Assembly (NCBI RefSeq): GCF_023156535.1
Contig: NZ_JALNMH010000021.1
Location: forward strand, 1 to 36,524
Direction of reading: 5' to 3'
Length of the DNA: 36,524 nucleotides
DNA from: Pseudomarimonas salicorniae
Lineage (GTDB): Bacteria > Pseudomonadota > Gammaproteobacteria > Xanthomonadales > Xanthomonadaceae
Shown: positions 26,335 through 34,690 of the stretch, one piece after another
How the letters are laid out: each line of letters begins with the position of its first letter
Position numbering within the stretch: the first letter of the stretch is position 1
The notes under the pieces: model-generated
Seen by the model: the letters and a program-made list of their open reading frames with translations, nothing else
Told to the model about the DNA's origin: nothing
The model's database searches: none
Made by a program: the position numbers and the translations under genes

Positions 26335-28257
26335 TCAGGCTTCCTGCTGGGACTCTCCACCCCCCTTGCCACCCTTGGCCCGCTCACCGATGAACTTCGA
26401 CAGCAGGTCCTGCACCAGCGGGCTCTTGTCGGAGAAGCCCTCCACCGCCTTGCCCAGCGAAAGGCCCTTGGCGAAGGTGTCGAAGACCTCGCCACCGCCG
26501 CCGATGATCTCGACCTTGGCCTTGGACAGGGCCGCGCCCAGCACCTCAGCCTGGTCGCGGGCGATCTGCTTGTTCGCCTCGATCGCAGCGATCGCCTGGT
26601 CGAACTGCTTCTCCAGCGCCATGCGGAACTCCTCGTGGGCGCGGGCGGTATCGCTGAGCGAGTCGAGGGTGCCGAACTTCTTGGCCAGGCCCTCGGCCTC
26701 AGCCTCGTAGCGCAGCCGGAGCACGTCGGCCTCGGAGGTGCCGACCTCGCGGGTGGCCTTGGCCTTGGTCTGGGCCACCGCCTCTTCGCCGCGGGCCTGG
26801 GCGCTGAGCTTCTCTTCCAGCACCCGCGCCTCGGCCAGGCCCTCCTTCTCCTTGGCCGCGGCGGTGACTTCACGCACGCGCGCATCGGCGAGGCCCGGCG
26901 CGGCGCGCTCGGCCTCGATCCCCTCGGCGAGCTTGCGCTTGGCCTCTGCCTGGCGCGCGGCGGCTTCCAGCTCGGCCTCGGCCAGCGTGGTGATCTCGAC
27001 CGCCTTGTGCTTGGCGCGCTGCTCCTCGGCCTCGGCCTGCTTGACCTGCATGACCAGGGCCTCCTCGGCCTTGGCCTGGGCATCGAGGATGGCGACCTGC
27101 TTCAGGCGATCGGCCTCGCTGACCTGGCGCACTTCCTTGATGCGCTCCTCCTCCATGGCCACGGTCTTCTCGACCACGATGCGCTCGCGGACCACGTTGG
27201 CGATCAGCTTGCGCTGCTCTTCCAGCGCCTTCTCCTTCTCGATGCGCTGCAGCTCGACCTCGCGCTCGCGGGCGACGATTTCCATCTCCCTCGCGCGCTG
27301 GACCTTCTCGACCTCGATGACCACCGCGCGCTGGCGGTTCTGCTCGGCGACCTCCATCTCGCGCAGGCGGTTCTGCTCGCGGATGTCCAGCTGCTCCTGG
27401 GTGGCGATCCGCGCCTGCTCGGACTTCAGCCGCTCCTCCTCCTGCACCTTCAGCGTCTCCGCCTGCTCGCGGGCCTGGATGCTGGCGATCTCGCGCTGCT
27501 GCCTGGCCTCGGCATCGGCCTGCTGCCGCTCGAGGGCCAGCATGGCCTCCTTGGTCTCGACGTTCTTCTTGGTGATCGCCAGTTCCTGGTTGCGCTCCAG
27601 CTCGTTGGTGACCACGTTCTGCTTGGCGGTCAGCTCGGTGATCTTGCGGATGCCCTCGGAGTCGAGGATGTTGTTCGGGTCGAGCGAGGACTTCGGCGTC
27701 TGCTCGAGGTAATCGATGGCGACGTCCTCCAGCACATAGCCGTTCAGATCATTGCCGATCACCTCGATGATGCGGTCGCGGAACTCCTGCCGGTTCTCGA
27801 ACAGCTGGACGAACTCGATCTTCTTGCCGACCGTCTTCAGCGCCTCGCTGAACTTGGCGTTGAACAGCTCGTGCACGGCGCCCTTCTCCGAGGCGCGGTC
27901 GACGCCGATCGCCTTGGCCACCTTGAGCACGTCCTGCTGCGTCTCGTTGACGCGCAGGTAGAAGGCGACGGTGATGTCGGCGCGCATGTTGTCGCGGCAG
28001 ATCAGCCCGTCCTTGCCCCGCCGATCCACCTCGAGGGTGATCAGCGAGATCTTCATGAACTCCTTCTTGTAGATCACCGGGTAAACCAGCGCGCCGGTGA
28101 AATGCACCTTCGGCGTCGAGGACAGGTCGTTGACGATCAGTGCGGTGCCCTGCGGCACCTTGATGTAGAAGGCCTTGAACAGGGCGAACAGGCCGAAGAT
28201 GACCAGGACGCCGATGCCGATGGCGGTCAGGATGGGGATGATCACGGCTTCATTCAT
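26335..28257 (-). CDS. yqiK: Flotillin family protein (YqiK-like)
   Basis: A 640-residue membrane scaffold. The N-terminal membrane segment (residues about 5-30, IIPILTAIGIGVLVIFGLFA) precedes an SPFH/band 7 domain at about 30-210 (VPQGTALIVND, DRRGKDGLICRDNMRADITV, IGNDLNGYVLEDVAIDYLEQ). A very long charged coiled coil rich in Glu, Ala, Gln and Arg repeats (about 215-560) and a C-terminal flotillin oligomerisation tail (EIIGGGGEVFDTFAKGLS) follow. The start ATG 28257 has GGAG upstream. It lies 51 bases downstream of the YqiJ-like gene, the same pairing as E. coli yqiJ-yqiK. It should assemble into ring-like domains on the inner membrane. Confidence 0.93.
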   Translation of the reverse strand: MNEAVIIPILTAIGIGVLVIFGLFALFKAFYIKVPQGTALIVNDLSSTPKVHFTGALVYPVIYKKEFMKISLITLEVDRRGKDGLICRDNMRADITVAFYLRVNETQQDVLKVAKAIGVDRASEKGAVHELFNAKFSEALKTVGKKIEFVQLFENRQEFRDRIIEVIGNDLNGYVLEDVAIDYLEQTPKSSLDPNNILDSEGIRKITELTAKQNVVTNELERNQELAITKKNVETKEAMLALERQQADAEARQQREIASIQAREQAETLKVQEEERLKSEQARIATQEQLDIREQNRLREMEVAEQNRQRAVVIEVEKVQRAREMEIVAREREVELQRIEKEKALEEQRKLIANVVRERIVVEKTVAMEEERIKEVRQVSEADRLKQVAILDAQAKAEEALVMQVKQAEAEEQRAKHKAVEITTLAEAELEAAARQAEAKRKLAEGIEAERAAPGLADARVREVTAAAKEKEGLAEARVLEEKLSAQARGEEAVAQTKAKATREVGTSEADVLRLRYEAEAEGLAKKFGTLDSLSDTARAHEEFRMALEKQFDQAIAAIEANKQIARDQAEVLGAALSKAKVEIIGGGGEVFDTFAKGLSLGKAVEGFSDKSPLVQDLLSKFIGERAKGGKGGGESQQEA

Positions 28258-28308
28258 GGCCAGGGCTCCGGTTGCTGGAACGTTGCGTTTTGCGGGAAGA
28301 ACGGAACA

Positions 28309-28938
28309 TCAGGCGTCGCCGCCGTCGGCGATCACCCGGTAGGCGTTGTGGGCGGCGACGTACTCGACCAGCACGACGCGGTCGCCGCGGACAAAGCGCC
28401 CGGCCGGCGCACGCACCTGCAGGATCAGCCCGGCCCCGCCGTCATCGATCTCGGCCTGGCCCCGCACCTCGTCGACCGCGGGGCTGCGCACGACGGCGGT
28501 GCGCCCGAGCAGGGAGACTTCATTGGTGACCTGCACCTTGCGGAACAGCGGCTTCAGCGGCTGCAGCACCAGTCCGGCGAAGGGCGTAGCGGCAACCAGG
28601 GAGGTCGGCACGATCAGCCAGCTCACTGCCGTCCGCAGGAGTCCCTCCGGCCACTGCCGAAGCAGCATGTAGTCGACGTAGTAGCAGCCGAGCCAGGCCA
28701 GCAGGGTCATGGTGGTGAGGATCAGGGTCAGCGGCACGCCGTCCAGGCCCAGCTTCATCAGCACGCCGGAGATGCCGCCGACCTCCAGCGCATCGCCATC
28801 GGGCAGCAGGGAGGTCTCCATCGCGTCGAGATCGAACAACCCCAGCAAGGCGAGCAACCAGTAGCCCAGCATCAGCGCCAGCAGCAGGCTGAGGATCACG
28901 GTCGGAAACGACAGCGCGATGTCGAGGAACAGGTCCAT
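28309..28938 (-). CDS. yqiJ: YqiJ/NfeD-like membrane protein with C-terminal OB fold
   Basis: A 209-residue inner-membrane protein. Three hydrophobic segments (about 8-32, 68-92, 101-125) are followed by a soluble strand-rich domain (about 138-205: SLLGRTAVVRS, GLILQVRAPAGRFVRGDRVV) typical of the OB fold in NfeD/YqiJ partners of flotillins. The ATG at 28938 opens the operon YqiJ > flotillin > AAA+ ATPase. In the known YqiJ/YqiK pairs such proteins stabilise or anchor flotillin assemblies; here that role is inferred from adjacency. Confidence 0.88.
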   Translation of the reverse strand: MDLFLDIALSFPTVILSLLLALMLGYWLLALLGLFDLDAMETSLLPDGDALEVGGISGVLMKLGLDGVPLTLILTTMTLLAWLGCYYVDYMLLRQWPEGLLRTAVSWLIVPTSLVAATPFAGLVLQPLKPLFRKVQVTNEVSLLGRTAVVRSPAVDEVRGQAEIDDGGAGLILQVRAPAGRFVRGDRVVLVEYVAAHNAYRVIADGGDA

Positions 28939-28971
28939 GCACGCCCCCCGGCGGCGGTGGTGGGAGATGCT

Positions 28972-29000
28972 TCACAGACGGCTTCCCCGGCCGGCTGTGA
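28972..29000 (-). promoter_or_regulatory. Inverted repeat upstream of the flotillin operon
   Basis: TCACAG-A-CGGC pairs with GCCG-G-CTGTGA with one mismatch, loop TTCCCCG, 34 bases before the yqiJ-like start. A -10-like TATCCT lies further upstream on the minus strand (about 29020-29015) without a good -35. The palindrome may be a leader hairpin or an operator; the half-site order is the reverse of a CRP site. Confidence 0.3.
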
Positions 29001-29188
29001 CGCGAGGGGGCAAGGATACCGCGGGGCCGGGCCGAGGGCGCTCGGCGGGCGCATGGAAACGCGGGCCTGGGCGGGTTCGGGACGGGGATGGGAGCTTTGT
29101 GCGGTTCGCCCTGGCCGGTGAGTGGGGCCTGTTTTGCGACCAGAGCACGACCAAGAGCTTTCAGACCGACCTACGGTCGGCCCGAGTC

Positions 29189-29284
29189 ACTTTCTCTTGG
29201 TCGGCACGAGCCGCGCAGGAGCGCGGCCGAACGCCGCAAGCGGCCCGAAGGGCGGCGGACAGGAGGTCCGCCGTAAGAGAAAGT
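29189..29284. repeat. Hairpin cluster with AGGA loops, first block
   Basis: ACTTTCTCTT (29189-29198) pairs with AAGAGAAAGT (29275-29284), a perfect 10-bp outer stem. Inside are GCCGCGC-AGGA-GCGCGGC (29210-29227) and CGGCGGAC-AGGAG-GTCCGCCG (29253-29273). Just outside, CCGTCATTGC-TTC-GCAATGACGG (29315-29337) forms another perfect 10-bp stem. The whole 29122-30028 stretch lacks a credible gene. Between the two hairpin blocks (about 29338-29578) I see only one further small stem, CGCCGC-TGC-GCGGCG near 29524-29538. Confidence 0.7.
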
Positions 29285-29579
29285 AACCAAAGAGAAGCCG
29301 TCCCGACTTCCGCGCCGTCATTGCTTCGCAATGACGGTTCCCTGCGTTGCTCGGAACCCGACGGCCGGCGCGTTCGAGCGACAGCTCGTGGTAGCTGCGA
29401 AGCAGCCCAGCTCGCGCATCCATGCGCTCGAACATCCACGCCTTTCCCCGCCGGCTTCCTGCGCTACTCGGCGCTGCACACGGGGCCCAAGATCAAGAGC
29501 GAACCACCTCCCGACCTCCCCCTCCGCCGCTGCGCGGCGCAAGGGGAGGAGACAAGCGGGACGCAGCGTAGAGCCTTAG

Positions 29580-29790
29580 CGCCTTGATGATTCAAGGCGT
29601 CACGGACTCCCGGCTGTGCGGCCAGGAAGGCCGATCAATGGGGCCCCTGTCTGGCGGCGGGCGGGTGGAGGATCAGCCCGCAGGGACGCGCGCAGGAAGC
29701 GCGCGTGTTTTTCGCCAGTACACGGACGTGCTGTCGAAAAACCCCGGAACCCGCACGTGGACCTGGAGGGCAGGAGGCCCGGAAGGCGCC
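29580..29790 (+). ncRNA. Array of GGA-loop hairpins, possible regulatory RNA
   Basis: Consecutive plus-strand stems expose GGA in the loop: CGGCC-AGGAA-GGCCG (29619-29633); GCGGGC...GCCCGC with AGGAT in a 13-base loop (29657-29681); ACGCGCGC-AGGAA-GCGCGCGT followed by GTTTTT (29686-29712); AG(TA)CACG-GA-CGTGCT (29716-29731), containing GTACACGGACGT; and GGGC-AGGAG-GCCC (29768-29780). The stems differ while the loop stays constant, the layout of CsrB/RsmZ-type RNAs. No promoter was confirmed, so RNA status is uncertain; it may instead be a dispersed repeat. Confidence 0.35.
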
Positions 29791-29802
29791 TGACCGGGGT
29801 GT

Positions 29803-29847
29803 CCTTTCTTTGGGTCACCTTGCTTTGGACAAGCAAAGAAAGGTGAC
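29803..29847. repeat. Stem-loop with two alternative pairings
   Basis: CCTTTCTTTG (29803-29812) is the exact complement of CAAAGAAAGG (29834-29843). GTCACCT (29814-29820) is the exact complement of AGGTGAC (29841-29847), which overlaps it, so the two folds exclude each other. The outer-stem composition echoes the stem at 29189-29284. Confidence 0.6.
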
Positions 29848-30028
29848 TCGGGGCGCCCGAAGGGCGGCTCGAAACGCCCTTGGTCTTGATCTTTCTGTTG
29901 ATCGAAAGGGCCAGGTTCGCCGGCCAGGGCGAAGGACGGCGATCAGCTCAATCGCCACTGCAAACGAATGCAATACGCCCAAACCCGCACCTGGTTTAGC
30001 CTGTCCATCCAATCAACGGAGGACGGTC

Positions 30029-31882
30029 ATGCGCGGAGTGGGTTGGCTGGGGCTGCTGCTGTGGCCGGTGCTGGCGGTGGCCCAGGGACCGACGGTGGAG
30101 CGGGTCGACCCGCCGCACTGGTGGACCGGGATGGCCGAGCGGCAGGTCCAGCTGATGGTCTACGGAAAGGGCGTTGGCGGCCTCAATGCGCGTGTTCTGC
30201 ATCGCGGGGTCAGCGTGACCGGCATCCAGCGCGGGCACAGCCGGAACTACCTGTTCATCGACCTGCATATCGGCGCCGAGGCCGAGCCGGGCGTGGTGCG
30301 GATCGACTTCGTCGGCGACACGCGGACGATCGGCGGTTTTGACTACACCCTGAAGGCGCGCGGGGCGGGCTCGGCGCAGCGCCAGGGATTCGGCCCGAAG
30401 GACCTGATCTACCTCGTCGTGCCCGACCGCTTCGCCAACGGCGATCCCGGCAACGACGTGGTGCCCGGCCTGCGCGAGGCGCGGGTCGACCGCAGCGACC
30501 CGGGCGCCCGCCACGGCGGTGACCTCGCCGGCATGACCGGCATGCTCGACTACCTGGCCGGGCTCGGCGTCACCCAGGTCTGGCCGACGCCGCTGGTCGA
30601 GAACGACATGCCGGCCTACAGCTACCACGGCTACGCCTTCACCGACGGCTACCGGATCGATCCGCGATTCGGCAGCCATCAGGACTACCTGAACTTTGTA
30701 GCCGCCGCGCGCAAGCGAGGCATCGGGGTGATCCAGGACATCGTGCTGAACCATATCGGCAGCCAGCATCCGTGGATCGCCGATCCACCCACCCGCGACT
30801 GGATCAATGCCGGCGGCCAGTTCTCGCCGACCAGCCACGTGCGCAGCACGGTGCAGGACCCCTACGCGGCCGAGATCGACCGCCGCGACTTTGCCGACGG
30901 CTGGTTCGTCGAGACCATGCCCGACCTCAACCAGCGCCAGCCCCTGCTGGCCAGCTGGCTGATCCAGAACTCGATCTGGTGGATCGAGGAGGCCGGCCTG
31001 TCCGGCATCCGCGAGGACACCTATCCGTACGCCGACGCGGCCTTTCTTTCCGAGTGGGCGCGGCGGATCCGTGCGGAGTATCCGCGGATCAACCTGGTCG
31101 GCGAGGAATGGAGCCGCAACCCGGTCATCGTCAGCCACTGGCAGGCCGGCAGCCGACGCTCTGGCCACGAGGCGCAGACCCCGAGCATGATGGACTTCCC
31201 CCTGCACTACGCCCTGCTCGATGCACTCGGCGCGGGGCGGGACGGCACCGAGGCCGGCTGGATGAGGGCCTACGAGGCACTGGCCAATGACGTGATCTAC
31301 CCGGCGCCCGAGCAGCTGGTCCTGTTCGAGGGCAACCACGACACGCCGCGCCTGTACTCGCTGCTGGACGAGGACCTCGATCTCTGGAAGCAGGCGATCA
31401 CCTTCCTGCTGACCTCGCGCCGGGTGCCGCAGGTGTTCTACGGCACCGAGGTGCTGATGCGCAGCCCGAAGGCGCGCAATGACGGCCTCGTGCGCAGCGA
31501 CTTTCCCGGCGGCTGGCGCGACGATGCGGTCAGCGCGGTGGAAGGCAGGGGGCTGGACGCGAAGCAGCGCGAGGCACAGGACTTCCTCCGCCGTCTGGCC
31601 CGCTTCCGCAAGGGCGCCCCGGCCCTGCACGAGGGCAGCCTGATCCACTTCGTCCCGCAGGCTGGCGTCTATGTCTACGCCCGGCGACATGCCAGGCAGA
31701 GCGTGCTGGTGATCCTCAGCCAGAACCCCGAACCGGTGGAGCTGCCGCTCGGGCGCTATGCCGAGGTGCTCGGCGAGGGACGACGGGGGATCGATGTGCT
31801 CAGTGGCCGGCCCTTTGTTGCCGGCGAAGCCCTGAGTATCCCGGCGCTTGGCCTGGGGGTGCTGGCGTTCGACGGCGACTGA
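30029..31882 (+). CDS. Secreted GH13 glycosidase, cyclomaltodextrinase/neopullulanase-like
   Basis: A 617-residue alpha-glucan hydrolase. The signal peptide MRGVGWLGLLLWPVLAVAQG is followed by an Ig-like N-terminal domain (about 20-115) of the cyclomaltodextrinase type, then the (beta/alpha)8 barrel. Conserved regions: I DIVLNHIG, II GIREDTYPY (nucleophile D330), III VGEEWS (acid E359), IV FEGNHDTP (D438). The PDRFANGDPGNDVV motif after FGPKDLIYLVV is typical of the SusA/cyclomaltodextrinase subgroup. A C-terminal beta domain ends at ALGLGVLAFDGD. The ATG at 30029 lies six bases after GGAGG; the open frame starts earlier in the hairpin region, which is not coding. It stands alone, with no maltodextrin transporter adjacent. 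Confidence 0.93.
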   Translation: MRGVGWLGLLLWPVLAVAQGPTVERVDPPHWWTGMAERQVQLMVYGKGVGGLNARVLHRGVSVTGIQRGHSRNYLFIDLHIGAEAEPGVVRIDFVGDTRTIGGFDYTLKARGAGSAQRQGFGPKDLIYLVVPDRFANGDPGNDVVPGLREARVDRSDPGARHGGDLAGMTGMLDYLAGLGVTQVWPTPLVENDMPAYSYHGYAFTDGYRIDPRFGSHQDYLNFVAAARKRGIGVIQDIVLNHIGSQHPWIADPPTRDWINAGGQFSPTSHVRSTVQDPYAAEIDRRDFADGWFVETMPDLNQRQPLLASWLIQNSIWWIEEAGLSGIREDTYPYADAAFLSEWARRIRAEYPRINLVGEEWSRNPVIVSHWQAGSRRSGHEAQTPSMMDFPLHYALLDALGAGRDGTEAGWMRAYEALANDVIYPAPEQLVLFEGNHDTPRLYSLLDEDLDLWKQAITFLLTSRRVPQVFYGTEVLMRSPKARNDGLVRSDFPGGWRDDAVSAVEGRGLDAKQREAQDFLRRLARFRKGAPALHEGSLIHFVPQAGVYVYARRHARQSVLVILSQNPEPVELPLGRYAEVLGEGRRGIDVLSGRPFVAGEALSIPALGLGVLAFDGD

Positions 31883-31942
31883 GACAGCCCTGCCCCGGCC
31901 GGCTTGCGCTACAGTCGCCCCAGTCCCTGCCTCGGTGCCCAC

Positions 31943-33253
31943 GTGCCCGACCGTCCCGACCTGTCCGAAGTCCTCGACCTGTTGCTCGACGCCGTCTGCG
32001 TAGTCGATCGCGAGGGTCGCTTCGTCTACGTCAGCGCGGCGGGCGAGCGCATCTTCGGATACCCGCCTGAGGCCATGCGGGGACGCAGGATGATCGAGCT
32101 GGTCGCTCCCGAGGACCGGCCACGCACGCTCGAAGCCTCGGCGCGGGTGATGGCCGGCAACCCGCTGCCGCACTTCGAGAACCACTACGTGCACCGGCTG
32201 GGCCACCGAGTGCCGATCATGTGGACGGCGCGCTGGTCCGAGGCGCATGGCATGCGCATCGCGGTGGCGCGCGACATCACCGAACGCCGCCGCGCCGAGC
32301 AGCTGCACCACGCGCTGTTCGCGCTCTCCGAGGCGGCCCACGAAACCCGCGACCTGCACGCCCTGCTCGGTCGCACCCACGCCATCCTGGACGGCCTGCT
32401 CCCGGACAGCCATTGCGAGGTGGTGTTGCGCGATAACGGGCAGGATCGGCTGCACTACCTCTACCGCAGCGAACGCCACCCCACGGCAGGGATCGACCCG
32501 GCGGCGGACCCGTTCCTGGCCGGCGTGATCGAGGCCGGCCGCGCGCGCCGCTCGAACGACGGGAGCGCCGGGTCCGCGCGCAGCGGCAGCCGGATCGGCG
32601 TGCCCCTGGTCGGTGAGTCATCAGTGATCGGCTGCATCGCCCTGGAGCGCGATCCCGGTCGCGCGGGATTCGGCGAGGACGATCTCGAGCTTCTCCGCCA
32701 CGTCTCCCGGCAGGTCGCCGCCGCGATCGAACGCAATCGCCTGCACGCAAGGCTCGAGCGGCTCGCCCACTTCGATGCGCTGACCGGACTGCCCAATCGC
32801 AGCCTGCTGATCGACCGCGTGGAGGTCGCGATCGCCCGCGCCGAGCGGCATGGACACCAGCTGGCCCTGCTCTTCGTCGATCTTGACGGCTTCAAGCAGA
32901 TCAACGACGAGCGTGGACATGCCGCCGGCGACCGGCTGCTGCAGGAAACGGCGCACCGGCTGCAGCGCGCGGTGCGCTCCTGCGACACGGTCGCGCGGAT
33001 CGGCGGCGACGAGTTCGTGATCCTGATCGAGGACCTGGTCGAGCCGCAGGGCGCGCAGCACGTCGCCGATAGCATCGGCCGGCAGCTGCAGGCCTCGACC
33101 GACGGGGTTGACCCACTCTGCGGGGCCAGCGTCGGCATCGCGCTCTATCCGCGCGACGGTGTCGATGTCTACTGCCTGCTGGCGCGGGCCGACAAGGCGA
33201 TGTACGAGGCCAAGCGGGCGCGCCGTCGGCCGGTGCGGCTTTCCGGGGCCTGA
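31943..33253 (+). CDS. PAS-GAF diguanylate cyclase
   Basis: A 436-residue soluble sensor that makes cyclic di-GMP. A PAS domain (about 5-120; VDREGRFVYVSAAGERIFGY, RIAVARDITERRRAEQ) is followed by a GAF-like domain (about 125-265) and a full GGDEF domain (about 275-430) with GGDEF at 354-358 and the RxxD inhibitory site RSCD five residues earlier, so product inhibition is likely. The start is uncertain: GTG at 31943 is chosen because the PAS domain begins right after it; TTG at 31904 is possible. A TACAGT -10-like box lies near 31911. Its TGA overlaps an ATG of the next frame (TGATG), linking it to the sulfur operon. Confidence 0.88.
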   Translation: MPDRPDLSEVLDLLLDAVCVVDREGRFVYVSAAGERIFGYPPEAMRGRRMIELVAPEDRPRTLEASARVMAGNPLPHFENHYVHRLGHRVPIMWTARWSEAHGMRIAVARDITERRRAEQLHHALFALSEAAHETRDLHALLGRTHAILDGLLPDSHCEVVLRDNGQDRLHYLYRSERHPTAGIDPAADPFLAGVIEAGRARRSNDGSAGSARSGSRIGVPLVGESSVIGCIALERDPGRAGFGEDDLELLRHVSRQVAAAIERNRLHARLERLAHFDALTGLPNRSLLIDRVEVAIARAERHGHQLALLFVDLDGFKQINDERGHAAGDRLLQETAHRLQRAVRSCDTVARIGGDEFVILIEDLVEPQGAQHVADSIGRQLQASTDGVDPLCGASVGIALYPRDGVDVYCLLARADKAMYEAKRARRRPVRLSGA

Positions 33254-33294
33254 TGCCTGCTGCGACGCTGGCGGTAACCTGCGAAACTGTCGGC

Positions 33295-34245
33295 ATGTCC
33301 GCACAGCCCCAACCCGATATGCATGACGCCGCGCTGGCCGCTGCCGAAGCGCAGATTCGCCACGCCCTGGCCGATCCCGCGGCCCGCCCCGAGGTCGCTG
33401 CGTTCTTCGACGAGGCGACGAACACCGTGAGCTACGTGGTCCACGACCCTGCCACCCGCGAGGCGGCGCTGATCGACAGCGTGCTGGACTTCGACCCGGC
33501 CAGCGGACACACCGCGCACGATTCGGCGCGCAGGCTCGTCGAGCACGTACGCGATCATGGTCTCAGCGTGCGCTGGCTGCTGGAGACCCACGCCCATGCC
33601 GACCACCTCTCGGCCGCGCCGTGGCTGCGCGCCCAGGTCGGCGGGGAGCTGGCCATCGGCCGCGGCATCACCGAGGTCCAGGAGGTCTTCGGCAAGGTCT
33701 TCAATGCCGAACCGGCTTTCTCCCGCGACGGCAGCCAGTTCGACCGGCTGTTTGCCGATGGCGACTGCTTCCGGCTTGGCCACATCGACTGTCGCGTACT
33801 GCACGTTCCTGGACACACGCCTGCCTGCCTTGCCTACGTGATCGGCGAGGCGCTGTTCGTTGGCGACACCCTGTTCATGCCCGACTACGGCACCGCGCGC
33901 TGCGACTTCCCCGGCGGCTCGGCGCGCACCCTCTACCGCTCGATCCGCCGGCTGCTCTCGCTGCCCGAGGCGGCGCGCGTGTTCCTTTGCCACGACTACA
34001 AGGCCCCGGGTCGCGACCAGTACCACTGGGAGACCACGGTCGGTGCCCAGCGCACCGGCAACGTGCACGTGCGCGACGGCATCGACGAGGAGCACTTCGT
34101 CGCCATGCGCGAGGCGCGCGACGCGACCCTGTCGATGCCGCGGCTGATCCTGCCCTCGGTGCAGGTGAACATGCGCGCCGGACAGCTGCCGCCGGCCGAG
34201 GACAACGGCGTCACCTACCTCAAGCTTCCCCTCAACCTGCTCTGA
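33295..34245 (+). CDS. blh: Persulfide dioxygenase-like metallo-beta-lactamase (Blh/ETHE1 type)
   Basis: A 316-residue non-heme iron enzyme that probably oxidises glutathione persulfide to sulfite during sulfide detoxification. The metal motif is THAHADH (H99, H101, D103, H104), with further ligands in VPGHTP, FVGDTLFMPDYGTARCDFPGG and FLCHDYKAPGRDQYHWET. These motifs are those of the ETHE1/Blh branch rather than of beta-lactamases. The start is uncertain: ATG 33295 (MSAQPQPDMHDA) is chosen; ATG 33253, overlapping the stop of the cyclase gene, would add 14 residues. Followed by two YeeE/YedE genes, a DUF442 gene and a TauE/SafE gene, the usual Blh neighbourhood. Confidence 0.92.
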   Translation: MSAQPQPDMHDAALAAAEAQIRHALADPAARPEVAAFFDEATNTVSYVVHDPATREAALIDSVLDFDPASGHTAHDSARRLVEHVRDHGLSVRWLLETHAHADHLSAAPWLRAQVGGELAIGRGITEVQEVFGKVFNAEPAFSRDGSQFDRLFADGDCFRLGHIDCRVLHVPGHTPACLAYVIGEALFVGDTLFMPDYGTARCDFPGGSARTLYRSIRRLLSLPEAARVFLCHDYKAPGRDQYHWETTVGAQRTGNVHVRDGIDEEHFVAMREARDATLSMPRLILPSVQVNMRAGQLPPAEDNGVTYLKLPLNLL

Positions 34246-34258
34246 GCCCACTTCCTCC

Positions 34259-34690
34259 ATGAACGACATCGGCATCGTCTGGCCGCTCGCCGGCGGACTG
34301 CTCATCGGACTTTCCGCTGCCACCTACCTGTTGCTTACCGGCCGCATCGCCGGAATCAGCGGCCTGCTGTCCAGCGCGCTGGGAATGCAGCCCGGCGGGT
34401 CGCGGCGGCTGGGCCTCGGCTTTGTCGCCGGCCTGCTGCTGGGCAGCGCCGCTGCCATGGCCTTCCTGCGCCAGCCGCAGATCCTCATCGAGGCCTCGAC
34501 GCCGCTGCTGGTGGCCGGCGGCCTGCTGGTCGGCTTTGGCACCCGCTGGGGCAGCGGCTGCACCAGCGGACACGGCGTCTGCGGCCTGGCCCGGCTCTCT
34601 CCGCGCTCCGTGGTGGCCACGCTCACCTTCATGGGCGTGGCGGCATTGACCGTATTCGTGATGCGCCATCTGCTGGGGGCGGGCGCATGA
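34259..34690 (+). CDS. YeeE/YedE family sulfur-transport protein, first half
   Basis: A 143-residue inner-membrane protein with about four helices. The family motif FGTRWGSGCTSGHGVCGLARL is present; its conserved cysteines are those proposed to pass thiosulfate or persulfide sulfur in YeeE-type channels. Paired short YeeE proteins (PmpA/PmpB type) typically accompany Blh and DUF442 genes. The ATG at 34259 lies 13 bases after the blh stop, with no good ribosome site. Its stop overlaps the next start (ATGA). Confidence 0.9.
   Translation: MNDIGIVWPLAGGLLIGLSAATYLLLTGRIAGISGLLSSALGMQPGGSRRLGLGFVAGLLLGSAAAMAFLRQPQILIEASTPLLVAGGLLVGFGTRWGSGCTSGHGVCGLARLSPRSVVATLTFMGVAALTVFVMRHLLGAGA

Noticed and set aside
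28972-29000. CRP-binding site
   Set aside because: The half-sites occur as TCACA...TGTGA, the reverse of the TGTGA-N6-TCACA order, and the spacing is wrong.
25591-29121. 1176-codon plus-strand open frame
   Set aside because: Runs antisense across ATPase, REPIN, flotillin and yqiJ genes; composition is a GC-skew shadow (Leu/Gly/Asp/His repeats mirror the flotillin coiled coil).
29161-29587. Several small open frames on both strands in the hairpin region
   Set aside because: They are translations of inverted repeats with no ribosome sites and no protein-like pattern.
29705-30028. N-terminal extension of the GH13 frame
   Set aside because: The signal peptide and GGAGG site place the start at 30029; the extension reads through the hairpin region.
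29996-32479. 827-codon minus-strand open frame
   Set aside because: Antisense to the GH13 enzyme and the cyclase, both of which have complete catalytic motifs; no family features of its own.
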